Of a stretch of 11,308 nt of DNA, positions 1 through 5,378 are shown one piece after another. The stretch is from CAXTTV01 sp964247295. GTDB lineage: Bacteria; Chloroflexota; Ktedonobacteria; Ktedonobacterales; Ktedonobacteraceae. The first letter of the stretch is position 1; every line of letters begins with the position of its first letter. The position numbers were made by a program, and so were the translations under genes. The stretch covers positions 1 through 11,308 of the forward strand of contig CAXTTV010000162.1 of assembly GCA_964247295.1 (NCBI GenBank), read 5' to 3'. The notes below the pieces were generated by a model. It saw only the letters and a list, made by a program, of their open reading frames with translations. It did no database searches and was not told where the DNA came from.

Positions 1-2
1 TC

Positions 3-71
3 ATCTCCACAGACCATGGAGTGAGCATTAGCCAAGAGGTACCGGCGAATTGCATCATTCTTTTGCGGTAG
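3..71 (+). CDS. Possible C-terminal tail of an upstream gene (partial)
   Basis: Frame 3 is open from the window edge and ends at a TAG at 69-71, giving 22 residues (ISTDHGVSISQEVPANCIIL, then LR). It sits about 65 bases before the Roadblock gene on the same strand, so it could be the last gene before that operon. The other two forward frames stop within the first 40 bases. An open stretch this short can occur by chance, no family is recognisable, and the call rests only on position and frame. Confidence 0.3.
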   Translation: MSTDHGVSISQEVPANCIILLR

Positions 72-135
72 TTAGAATAACAAAAGTTCAAGCTTCACCT
101 AAGAAAATGCTGTCCGTCGAACACGGAGGGTAACA

Positions 136-501
136 ATGGTAGATCTAAAACAGACATTAGGCCGCATTTTATCTGTTCCTGGTGTACGACTGGTAGCGCT
201 GGTTGGAAGAGATGGTTTGCTCATAGAGGGCCTGGCACGAGATGGCAAAGAAGACATTGAGGCGGTAGGTGCCATCACCACCAGCGGCCTGAGTGCGGCT
301 GAAGCGTTGGGTCAGGAGATCTCGCGCGGTGTCGTTGTTGGAACGCTAATGGAATATGAGCACGGATTGGTGAGTGTCGATCCTCTAGGCGATTTTGCTT
401 TAATGGTAACGCTATCTGACAATGCTTCTACTATTGGCCGTGTACGCCATCTGGTAAAAACCAATCGAAACGAGATCCTGGAAGCTCTGGATATAGCTTA
501 A
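136..501 (+). CDS. Roadblock/LC7 domain protein (first copy, MglB-like)
   Basis: This 121-residue protein is essentially one Roadblock/LC7 domain. It has an N-terminal helix, the strand pair VRLVALVGRDGLLIEG (about residues 17-32), a central helix with an alanine/glycine-rich face (AVGAITTSGLSAAEALGQ, about 44-61), and a second sheet (GVVVGTLMEYEHGLVSVDPL then DFALMVTL). Proteins of this family dimerise and, in MglB and its relatives, act as GTPase-activating or scaffold partners for small Ras-like GTPases. A matching GTPase lies two genes downstream, which supports that role here. The ATG is preceded by GGAGGG at 124-129 with 6 bases of spacing, so the start is well supported. The product is probably cytoplasmic: no signal peptide or membrane segment is visible. 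The assignment to the family is firm; the GAP activity is inferred from family and context. Confidence 0.88.
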   Translation: MVDLKQTLGRILSVPGVRLVALVGRDGLLIEGLARDGKEDIEAVGAITTSGLSAAEALGQEISRGVVVGTLMEYEHGLVSVDPLGDFALMVTLSDNASTIGRVRHLVKTNRNEILEALDIA

Positions 502-565
502 AAATGTTTCTTACTCTTGTCTATACTACTCTGTGCCAGACGTTTACACGGAGGACGGCGCGTAC

Positions 566-1060
566 ATGGAACAATTAACGAATCTGATTATTTCAGACCG
601 TGAGTTAACCCTTATCACTACTGTACTCAGTAAATTAATGAATGATACCAGCGCAACATCGGTGATGCTGCTGGACAAAAGCGGTCAGGTGATTGCTACG
701 CAGGGGACCGGAGCCAGGCGCAACGCGACCAACCTTGGTGCCCTCCTGGCTGGCGCTTTCTCCTCATCTCGTCATGTCGCGGAATTGCTGGGCGAGAAAG
801 ATTTCCGCACCATTTTTCAGCAAGGGGTACACGAGAACATCTATACTACCATGGTCGAGGAACAATGGCTGCTGGTAATCGTGTTTGATAAATTAACCCA
901 TATTGGTCTGGTTAAAGTGTTATCCAAAAAATCTTCTGAGGAACTGGGTCGCATTTTGGAGCGTGTGCGTTCTGACACGACCCGAACCAAATCCTCTGTT
1001 ATTAACGTGCAATTCCGTTCTTCGGTTGAGGATACAATTGATCTGCTCTTCCGCGATTAG
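566..1060 (+). CDS. Roadblock/LC7-like domain protein (second copy)
   Basis: This protein of 164 residues has the same fold layout as the first Roadblock gene. It has an N-terminal helix (LTLITTVLSKLMNDTSA), a strand pair (SVMLLDKSGQVIATQG), an alanine/serine-rich helix (NLGALLAGAFSSSRHVAELL) and a second sheet (HENIYTTMVEEQWLLVIVFD). A charged C-terminal extension follows (about residues 130-164, with VRSDTTRTKSS), which the first copy lacks. The ATG at 566 is preceded by GGAGGA at 550-555. An upstream in-frame GTG at 533 would add 11 residues but has no ribosome binding site. The gene lies 64 bases after the first Roadblock gene and 15 bases before the GTPase gene, so the three are probably one operon. 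The two Roadblock proteins are clearly divergent, so they may form a heterodimer or regulate the GTPase differently; this is an inference. Confidence 0.82.
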   Translation: MEQLTNLIISDRELTLITTVLSKLMNDTSATSVMLLDKSGQVIATQGTGARRNATNLGALLAGAFSSSRHVAELLGEKDFRTIFQQGVHENIYTTMVEEQWLLVIVFDKLTHIGLVKVLSKKSSEELGRILERVRSDTTRTKSSVINVQFRSSVEDTIDLLFRD

Positions 1061-1075
1061 AGGTTGCTAGCATCT

Positions 1076-1651
1076 ATGGCGCTTATCAATATTGCAAGCC
1101 ACGAGATCCACTGTAAAATAGTTTATTATGGCATTGGGTATTGTGGCAAGACCACCAATTTACAGCACGTATTCAGGAGCATCAATCCCACTGCTCGTGG
1201 AGAGATGCTCTCGATTGCTACCGAGACAGAACGCACGCTCTTCTTTGATTTTTTGCCGCTTGATCTTGGTACCGTGCATGGTTTCCGAACCCGTTTCCAT
1301 CTTTACACCGTTCCAGGGCAGATTCTTTATGAGCGGACCCGGTTAGCTGTGCTCAACGGTGCCGATGGAATTGTTTTTGTTGTGGATTCGCAGGCTGAAA
1401 AATTTGAGGAGAACGTTCAGAGTATCGCTGAGCTGGAGATGAACATGCGTCGGCTGGGAAAAGATCTGGGTAATTTCCCGTTTGTGATCCAATGGAACAA
1501 ACGCGATATGCCATCCGCTTTACCCGTTCCTGTATTGGAACGTTACTTGAACCGTCGGCGTGTACCCAGCTTTGAGTCAGTTGCTTCTTCCGGTAGAGGT
1601 GTATTCGCGACTCTGCGTTGCATTAGTAAAGGCGTAATGACCCAGCTGTAG
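1076..1651 (+). CDS. MglA-like small Ras-family GTPase
   Basis: A 191-residue GTP-binding protein. The P-loop is GIGYCGKTT (residues 19-27). The switch region is TETERTLFFDFLPLDLG (49-65), typical of MglA proteins. The usual DxxG motif is replaced by TVPGQ (78-82), also an MglA hallmark. The base-specificity motif is NKRD (141-144), followed by a G5-like SVASSGRGV (168-176). MglA proteins switch between GTP and GDP states to set cell polarity and motility in myxobacteria; in other phyla the role is mostly unknown. The ATG at 1076 has AGAGG at 1059-1063 with 12 bases of spacing. A TTG at 1064 lies right on top of that site and is unlikely. With the two Roadblock genes upstream it forms a GTPase-plus-regulators cassette. 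The input and output of the switch cannot be read from the sequence. The IS element lies 90 bases downstream. Confidence 0.9.
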   Translation: MALINIASHEIHCKIVYYGIGYCGKTTNLQHVFRSINPTARGEMLSIATETERTLFFDFLPLDLGTVHGFRTRFHLYTVPGQILYERTRLAVLNGADGIVFVVDSQAEKFEENVQSIAELEMNMRRLGKDLGNFPFVIQWNKRDMPSALPVPVLERYLNRRRVPSFESVASSGRGVFATLRCISKGVMTQL

Positions 1652-1749
1652 CCATTTTTTATTTATGGGTTGTAGTGCCAATTTGTTTTGACTGCTTTAT
1701 TTACGTATTTGGATTATTTTTTAGATTTCTCTGCTATTTATTGATAGAG

Positions 1750-1792
1750 GGCGAGAAAACCGCGAAGTCTTCAGCTTCGTGGATGAATCGCC
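1750..1792 (-). repeat. Right-end (RE) subterminal hairpin of the IS element
   Basis: The inner stem pairs CCGCGAAG (1760-1767) with CTTCGTGG (1775-1782) around a 7-base loop TCTTCAG, with one G-T wobble. An outer stem pairs GGCGA (1750-1754) with TCGCC (1788-1792). The inner 23 bases match the left-end hairpin at 3666-3688 in the same orientation at 19 of 23 positions. Y1 transposases of this family bind such hairpins in single-stranded DNA and cut a short distance outside them. It starts just 5 bases beyond the tnpA stop codon, as is usual for the downstream end of these elements. Confidence 0.78.
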
Positions 1793-1797
1793 ACTCC

Positions 1798-2193
1798 TCA
1801 CCCCTGACGCTCAATGTACCCTCGGATGGTTCCTTGACTGGCATTTCCAATGGTACAGCAGAAGTAACCATCACTCCAGAAGGTCCTTTCTTTCCATAAA
1901 TGCCTTCGTAACGCATGTTCATGCCTTTGCCAGAGTCGCACCGTCGATTCTTGTTTGAGTCTCCGTACTATTGCTAGCGGTGAAATCCTCGGTTCACTTT
2001 TCACCAGACAGTGGATGTGATCTTGATCTACCTCAAGTGCCTCAAAAGAAAAATCTGAACAAGTTGCGATTTCTTCAAACACCTGCTTCACCTCATTTCC
2101 ATAGAAAACGAGCAGTTTCTTGCGGTACTTGCACACAAAAATCAGGTGATACAGGATCAGAAACTTGGCATGGTTCTTTGACTGATAATCCAT
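1798..2193 (-). CDS. tnpA: IS200/IS605-family Y1 transposase TnpA
   Basis: This 131-residue single-strand DNA transposase has the HUH metal-binding motif HIH at residues 59-61 (within QDHIHCLV). The catalytic tyrosine is Tyr126 in IRGYIERQ, with Gln130 four residues later, the spacing known in characterised family members. The N-terminal strand YHLIFVCKYRKK and the segment WSDGYFCCTIGNAS are also typical. Length and motif order match the family, and the protein ends almost directly after the catalytic helix, as in short IS200-type enzymes. The ATG lies inside the 3' end of iscB and the genes overlap by 37 bases in different frames, so translation may be coupled. The enzyme cuts and rejoins single-stranded element ends. 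Most iscB loci have lost tnpA, so an apparently intact partner is notable. Confidence 0.92.
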   Translation of the reverse strand: MDYQSKNHAKFLILYHLIFVCKYRKKLLVFYGNEVKQVFEEIATCSDFSFEALEVDQDHIHCLVKSEPRISPLAIVRRLKQESTVRLWQRHEHALRRHLWKERTFWSDGYFCCTIGNASQGTIRGYIERQG

Positions 2194-3407
2194 GAGGAAC
2201 GAGCGCTCACTCTCTGCATCTTCTCAAACGTAGGAATGGGCTTCAAATCAACCTTATTCCCTTGGATGTCCATCAGGATCGCGTAGCCGGTAGACATCCG
2301 CCCCTTGATAAAGTATTCCTGCCCCCAGTAACGCACTTTGTCAAACTTGCGAAATCCCCTGATCTTGCCAGTGGTGATTCTCTGTTCGCTTCGCGCCCCT
2401 TTTGTTTGCTGATAGTCACCGTCAGATACACAGCGTTTGGAGAGCACGCTCTGTATGCAGAAGGTTGGCTGTACTCCTCGCGTCGCAATCATGGTTGCAT
2501 CAAAGCTATGCTCTTTGGGCAACCCTGCCAGGATACGATGTTCTTTGGTGATGAACCCCCATGTTTCCTCCGCCTCAACCTGACGCAGCAACTGAACACG
2601 AATACTGTTCATCTGTGTGGCGTGGAGCAAATTTCCTTTTTTCTTGCCAGGACGTTTCAGAGTGATGATGCCTCCATGCAGGCCATCATGACAGGTTTTG
2701 CAGAGGGTCACGAGGTTGGCTTCCTCATCACTGCCCCCCTGGCTCCGAAACTGGATGTGATGCACTTCAAGTCGTTGATCTTTTGACTTCCCTTGACACT
2801 GTTGGCAGAGGTGGCCATCCCGTATGAGGACATAGGCTTTGGTGTTCGCAAAACCATAGTTGATGCCCTTCTGGTAGAGCCACTTCTTTTGCAACACGTC
2901 CGGGTTTTTGAGCGCATGTGGATCAAACGTCCCTGTTTCCAGCACAATGGAAGAAATAGGCAGCAAGGATCGTACACATCGAATCTCTTTCAGGTGAGCA
3001 TCGATCTTGCTCCTCATAGTAGGCGAGAAGCGTCCAGTCTTGATGGAATTGCGGCGATTGAGCCATCGAGCTGCTCGGTATCTCGTCTTTCTGTTCCGGC
3101 GATTGCGACGTGCTTTCGCCCGTTCCTTCATCGTTTTTGCAATATCATTGCGGATTTCCACTTCTGAAAGATAGACCACGTTCCCCTTCTCGTCAGCCAC
3201 AGCCGAGCCAATCATCGCACTTCCGGTATCCACGCCATGAGTCAGTGGTTGCGTATACACGTGCTCTGGCTGAGCAAGAAGCTGAATGGTAAAGGGCGTT
3301 CGATGCCTCACCTTTGCTTTTCCTTGCTTGAGCAACAATCGGGCAATGACCGGCTGGCAAGGCATGAGTGGCACTCTCTCAGGGGAAAGGATATACACGA
3401 CGGTCAT
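2157..3407 (-). CDS. iscB: IscB RNA-guided nuclease (RuvC/HNH)
   Basis: A 416-residue protein with the full IscB layout. It starts with a PLMP domain (PLMP at residues 13-16). RuvC-I follows (GVDTGS, Asp60), then an arginine-rich bridge helix (about 94-120), RuvC-II (IVLETGTFD, Glu157), an HNH domain (about 192-245) and RuvC-III (EHSFDATMIA, His300 and Asp303). The HNH domain contains two CxxC zinc pairs (Cys201/204, Cys236/239) and His216-His217. A basic C-terminal beta-rich part (about 345-395) corresponds to the domain that reads the target-adjacent motif. IscB proteins are the ancestor group of Cas9 and cut double-stranded DNA guided by an omega-RNA. The ATG at 3407 has AAAGGAG at 3414-3420, within the 3' part of the presumed omega-RNA; an upstream in-frame GTG-type start at 3473 would run through that RNA. 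All catalytic residues are present, so activity is plausible. Confidence 0.94.
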   Translation of the reverse strand: MTVVYILSPERVPLMPCQPVIARLLLKQGKAKVRHRTPFTIQLLAQPEHVYTQPLTHGVDTGSAMIGSAVADEKGNVVYLSEVEIRNDIAKTMKERAKARRNRRNRKTRYRAARWLNRRNSIKTGRFSPTMRSKIDAHLKEIRCVRSLLPISSIVLETGTFDPHALKNPDVLQKKWLYQKGINYGFANTKAYVLIRDGHLCQQCQGKSKDQRLEVHHIQFRSQGGSDEEANLVTLCKTCHDGLHGGIITLKRPGKKKGNLLHATQMNSIRVQLLRQVEAEETWGFITKEHRILAGLPKEHSFDATMIATRGVQPTFCIQSVLSKRCVSDGDYQQTKGARSEQRITTGKIRGFRKFDKVRYWGQEYFIKGRMSTGYAILMDIQGNKVDLKPIPTFEKMQRVSARSSWIISQRTMPSF

Positions 3408-3409
3408 AG

Positions 3410-3708
3410 AAAACTCCTTTCGGAAAATGCTCCGCCCGAAGGCGGGTGGTGCGTATCGCTTCGCTGTGACCACGAAGGGAGTCCGACTTCATCTCGACAA
3501 GGTTCAAAAGGCTTTTGGCATCTGTCGCACCGATCCTTGCCTCAGATCTTCTTAACGACAGACAACAGAGCGGCAGTCTGATGCGTCAACTGACGGTGTT
3601 CTGACCTTTCAAACGGTATTCCCATTTCTGGAAACGAGTCTGGTGAACTCAGGCTCCCGAAGAAGCCACGAGGTCTTTAGCCTCGTGGTAGTTCACAACC
3701 TGACCAGT
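3410..3708 (-). ncRNA. omega-RNA (HEARO) of the iscB element, with candidate guide
   Basis: About 285 non-coding bases separate iscB from the left end of the element, and in characterised IscB systems this is where the omega-RNA is encoded, with its guide at the 5' end taken from flanking DNA. On the - strand the region begins with the long left-end hairpin (3666-3688). That hairpin is enclosed by a second pairing, GTGAACT with AGTTCAC (+ strand 3643-3649 and 3690-3696), and followed by a possible GGCTTC-TTCG-GGAGCC stem-loop (3652-3667). Just before iscB there is a perfect CCGCC-TTCG-GGCGG hairpin (3432-3445), then AAAGGAG, which also serves as the iscB ribosome binding site. The candidate guide is the flank at 3708-3693, reading ACTGGTCAGGTTGTGA. 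Limits are approximate and the middle part was not folded. Confidence 0.72.
3643..3696 (-). repeat. Left-end (LE) hairpin with enclosing stem
   Basis: The inner stem is a perfect 8-base pairing, CCACGAGG (3666-3673) with CCTCGTGG (3681-3688), around the loop TCTTTAG. It is enclosed by GTGAACT (3643-3649) and AGTTCAC (3690-3696). Compared with the right-end hairpin there are four differences in 23 bases. One pair changes from A-T to G-C on both arms and another from a G-T wobble to A-T, so pairing is kept. The same DNA probably serves twice: as a transposase binding site and as the 5' stem of the omega-RNA. Confidence 0.75.
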
Positions 3709-3744
3709 GGAAATTGTTGTACCGGGCGTCTTTTATACAGAAAT

Positions 3745-3794
3745 AGAGTGATCAGCAACAGCCTGGCATGCTCAGGTCTCTTGCTGATCACTCT
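3745..3794 (-). terminator. Strong hairpin terminator after the HEAT/DUF402 operon
   Basis: AGAGTGATCAGCAA (3745-3758) pairs perfectly with TTGCTGATCACTCT (3781-3794), 14 pairs. The intervening loop holds a smaller CCTG/CAGG stem (3762-3765 with 3773-3776). It lies 5 bases past the stop codon of the - strand gene ending at 3800. The - strand downstream sequence is moderately T-rich (ATTTCTGTATAAAA), not a clean T-run, so termination is likely but could be two-sided. Confidence 0.65.
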
Positions 3795-3799
3795 TTGGT

Positions 3800-4252
3800 T
3801 TAGATAATTGCGGAAAGCTTAATTGTTGGACGAGCATGGGTTGATGGAGAAGGGGAACGCTGCTCCTGTATAACTCCCAGTCCAGCTAGAGTCAGGGCTG
3901 CCGCGAGCCGTACCTGACGAGAAACCTGGCTCTGGTGTTTTATCTGTTGAAGGTGGGGGATTGTCTCTTTATCATTCAACACGGTCAGGAGCCATATCAA
4001 GGCCTGCCGTTCCTCAGGATCTTCACGGTCAAGTGAACGCACGAGCTGTGTGGAGAACCGTTTTCCAAACGTTGTGACACCTTGTTGGAGAAGATGAAGC
4101 GTCTCGCTTCTACTAAATTGGGCTTTTTGGGTGGCTTGAATCAGCCAATGAATTTTTCTTCGCATCCGTTGATGAAACTCTAACTCCACTATGTTGCCAT
4201 TCTGCTCTACTGAGGAGACAGGCCGCAACAGCCTGGCGTCCCTTTTTTCCAT
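3800..4252 (-). CDS. HEAT-repeat-like small protein
   Basis: A 150-residue protein without a firmly recognised family. Residues about 70-128 form two consecutive helical hairpins (DPEERQALIWLLTVLNDKET, then VSRQVRLAAALTLAGLGV) that look like HEAT or PBS-lyase-type repeats, which usually mediate protein-protein contacts. The rest is charged and helical (HQRMRRKIHWLIQATQKAQF), and a Ser/Pro-rich stretch lies near the end. The ATG at 4252 has AAAGGG upstream with 8 bases of spacing and gives a 52-base gap after the DUF402 gene. A TTG at 4348 would extend it by 32 residues and overlap that gene; the extension has no ribosome binding site and an unconvincing composition. It is the last gene before a hairpin terminator and probably co-transcribed with the DUF402 gene. 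Function unknown. Confidence 0.6.
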   Translation of the reverse strand: MEKRDARLLRPVSSVEQNGNIVELEFHQRMRRKIHWLIQATQKAQFSRSETLHLLQQGVTTFGKRFSTQLVRSLDREDPEERQALIWLLTVLNDKETIPHLQQIKHQSQVSRQVRLAAALTLAGLGVIQEQRSPSPSTHARPTIKLSAII

Positions 4253-4304
4253 CAAGTCTACCCTTTCAGAGCCATGCGCCGGCTCCTGGTCTAAAAAAAT
4301 TTCG

Positions 4305-4766
4305 CTACACTTGCTCAAATGGTGGGTGGTGGTCCGTGATCCGCCCAAGCAGGATCGGTAAAGCTGCGAGAGCTCCCTGACGTTGTTGGTCGCTCAGGCG
4401 TGTTTCCTTGGCAAACTCATCTTCATCCAGGATCTGCGTTTTCCCCTGGGGATCAACCCAGACATCCAAAAGCAGATCAATCTGCTCAACCCGCTTATCC
4501 AGAAAACGCGCGGGCTCTGCGATGTTGCAGTACCATCCTTTTAATCTTCCATCGGCACTCGAGATCTGAAAGATATTAAACCACTGGTTGGCATAATAAT
4601 ATTCAGTAAAAAGATCGCCCAACTGGAAACGAGTGTATCCAAGGTCTCTCTCGGGCAATGTCCAGCGCGCTTGCAGCACCAGTTCATTTGCTGAGCGGCG
4701 CATTTGCTCGCCATGGTACTCTATCTGTGTTTGTCCCAGAGGGTTCTGCTTCACAACTGTAATCAT
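4305..4766 (-). CDS. DUF402 (FomD/nucleotide phosphatase-like) domain protein
   Basis: A 153-residue protein matching the DUF402 pattern. It has a basic N-terminal part, GDLFTEYYYANQWFNIFQI (residues 50-68), GWYCNIAEPARF (78-89), and the acidic cluster QIDLLLDVWVDPQG with ILDEDEF (about 96-118). In characterised relatives (FomD and nucleoside di/triphosphatases such as Ntdp) the conserved Tyr, Asp and Glu residues in these segments bind metal ions and hydrolyse phosphate esters. Those residues are present, so a nucleotide-type phosphohydrolase is plausible, but the substrate is unknown. The ATG at 4766 has GAGAGG upstream with about 5 bases of spacing. An ATG at 4805 would add 13 residues with a weaker site. 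It lies upstream of the HEAT-like gene on the same strand and 78 bases after the GNAT gene. Confidence 0.82.
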   Translation of the reverse strand: MITVVKQNPLGQTQIEYHGEQMRRSANELVLQARWTLPERDLGYTRFQLGDLFTEYYYANQWFNIFQISSADGRLKGWYCNIAEPARFLDKRVEQIDLLLDVWVDPQGKTQILDEDEFAKETRLSDQQRQGALAALPILLGRITDHHPPFEQV

Positions 4767-4844
4767 TGACACCTCTCGTTTCAAGCTCCCTTTAGTGTAC
4801 CTCATTTCTACCTAATATGCAAAGGATAAGTAGAAGCAGGGCTC

Positions 4845-5246
4845 TTAACTCTGATAGATTCCAGCAAGGCTTGCCTTAAAGCCGCACCTCTCATAAAAAG
4901 GTTGATGCTCAGGAAGAAAATCCACGTGAACGCTGGCGACTTTTCTCTCTTTACATTGCTTTAACGCGCGGCCAACCAGTTCTCGGCCAAGGCCCTGCCT
5001 TTGGTACACAGGATGAACGATTACATTTAAGAGGACCGCGTGTTGTCTACCATCGCTGATCAGCTCACACCAGGCTATGAGAATACCATCGCTATTGAAG
5101 CCAGCGACTGTGCTCCAATAGCGTGGAAGCATCTCCCTATATTCCGCATCGAGACGATCCCACCCGACCGCCTCACGAAGGTCCGCGATAGCTGAAGGGC
5201 CAATCTCTGGTCGAGTGGACCAGACTACTTTATTTTCGTTCGACAT
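4845..5246 (-). CDS. GNAT-family N-acetyltransferase
   Basis: A 133-residue single-domain GNAT protein. Motif A, which binds the pyrophosphate of acetyl-CoA, is VIVHPVYQRQGLGRELVGRAL (about residues 75-94), with the RQGLGR loop at 83-88. The preceding strand (HAVLLNVIVHP) and the motif B segment HQPFYERCGFKAS (about 114-126) are also typical. These enzymes transfer an acetyl group to an amine on small molecules, antibiotics or proteins; the acceptor here cannot be told. The ATG at 5246 has AAGGAGAG upstream with about 9 bases of spacing. The gene diverges from serS over a 132-base intergenic region and is probably the first gene of the - strand group that continues with the DUF402 gene, since no terminator is visible in the 78-base gap. 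Confidence 0.88.
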   Translation of the reverse strand: MSNENKVVWSTRPEIGPSAIADLREAVGWDRLDAEYREMLPRYWSTVAGFNSDGILIAWCELISDGRQHAVLLNVIVHPVYQRQGLGRELVGRALKQCKERKVASVHVDFLPEHQPFYERCGFKASLAGIYQS

Positions 5247-5366
5247 TAGATCAATCTCTCCTTGCTTAAAAAACAGTGTAGTAGTGTGGTTGATTTACAA
5301 TTAGATCGAAGTGACAAGATAGTAGAAAGGTTTCTCAAAATCTCCTTTTTGCCTCTTCTTCTATGT

Positions 5367-5372
5367 TATACT
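5367..5372 (+). promoter_or_regulatory. Possible -10 element giving a leaderless serS transcript
   Basis: TATACT lies 6 bases before the serS ATG at 5379, and no ribosome binding site is visible in front of that ATG. This spacing would place the transcription start on or next to the A of the start codon. No good -35 hexamer is present at the expected distance, so the call is weak. Confidence 0.3.
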
Positions 5373-5378
5373 GTAGCT

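Larger units (their letters stand above)
1742..3692 (-). mobile_element. IS200/IS605-family element carrying tnpA and iscB (omega-RNA)
   Basis: The element reads on the - strand as left end with omega-RNA, iscB, tnpA, right end. It has no terminal inverted repeats and no visible target duplication, as expected for Y1 transposases, which move single-stranded DNA by recognising end hairpins. The boundaries are proposed rather than proven. On the left the - strand reads GTGA (3696-3693) and then the element. I recall HEARO elements being described as lying next to ATGA or GTGA. On the right the element would end with TATCA at 1746-1742, and the flank begins ATAAA (1741-1737). The insertion sits between the GTPase operon and a - strand operon and interrupts no recognisable gene. 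Both protein genes appear intact, so the element may still be autonomous. Exact ends could be off by a few bases. Confidence 0.85.

Noticed and set aside
1652..1741. Terminator or small gene after the GTPase operon
   Set aside because: The stretch is AT-rich, without a convincing stem followed by a T-run and without a supported reading frame.
1675..1899. 74-codon + strand open frame spanning the right end of the element
   Set aside because: It crosses the element boundary and runs antisense to tnpA; no domain or ribosome binding site.
2262..2786. 174-codon + strand open frame
   Set aside because: It is antisense to iscB, whose motifs are unambiguous, and its translation shows no recognisable domain.
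3408..3473. N-terminal extension of iscB
   Set aside because: The extension runs through the omega-RNA hairpin and the ribosome binding site that serves the ATG at 3407.
3643..3696. CRISPR-like repeat
   Set aside because: The two related hairpins are nearly 1.9 kb apart, with no array, and are explained as the ends of the insertion sequence.
5262..5378. N-terminal extension of serS
   Set aside because: The extra 39 residues do not resemble seryl-tRNA synthetases, which begin exactly at the ATG at 5379.
5247..5378. T-box riboswitch upstream of serS
   Set aside because: No conserved T-box core sequence or terminator/antiterminator pair is visible in the 132-base region.
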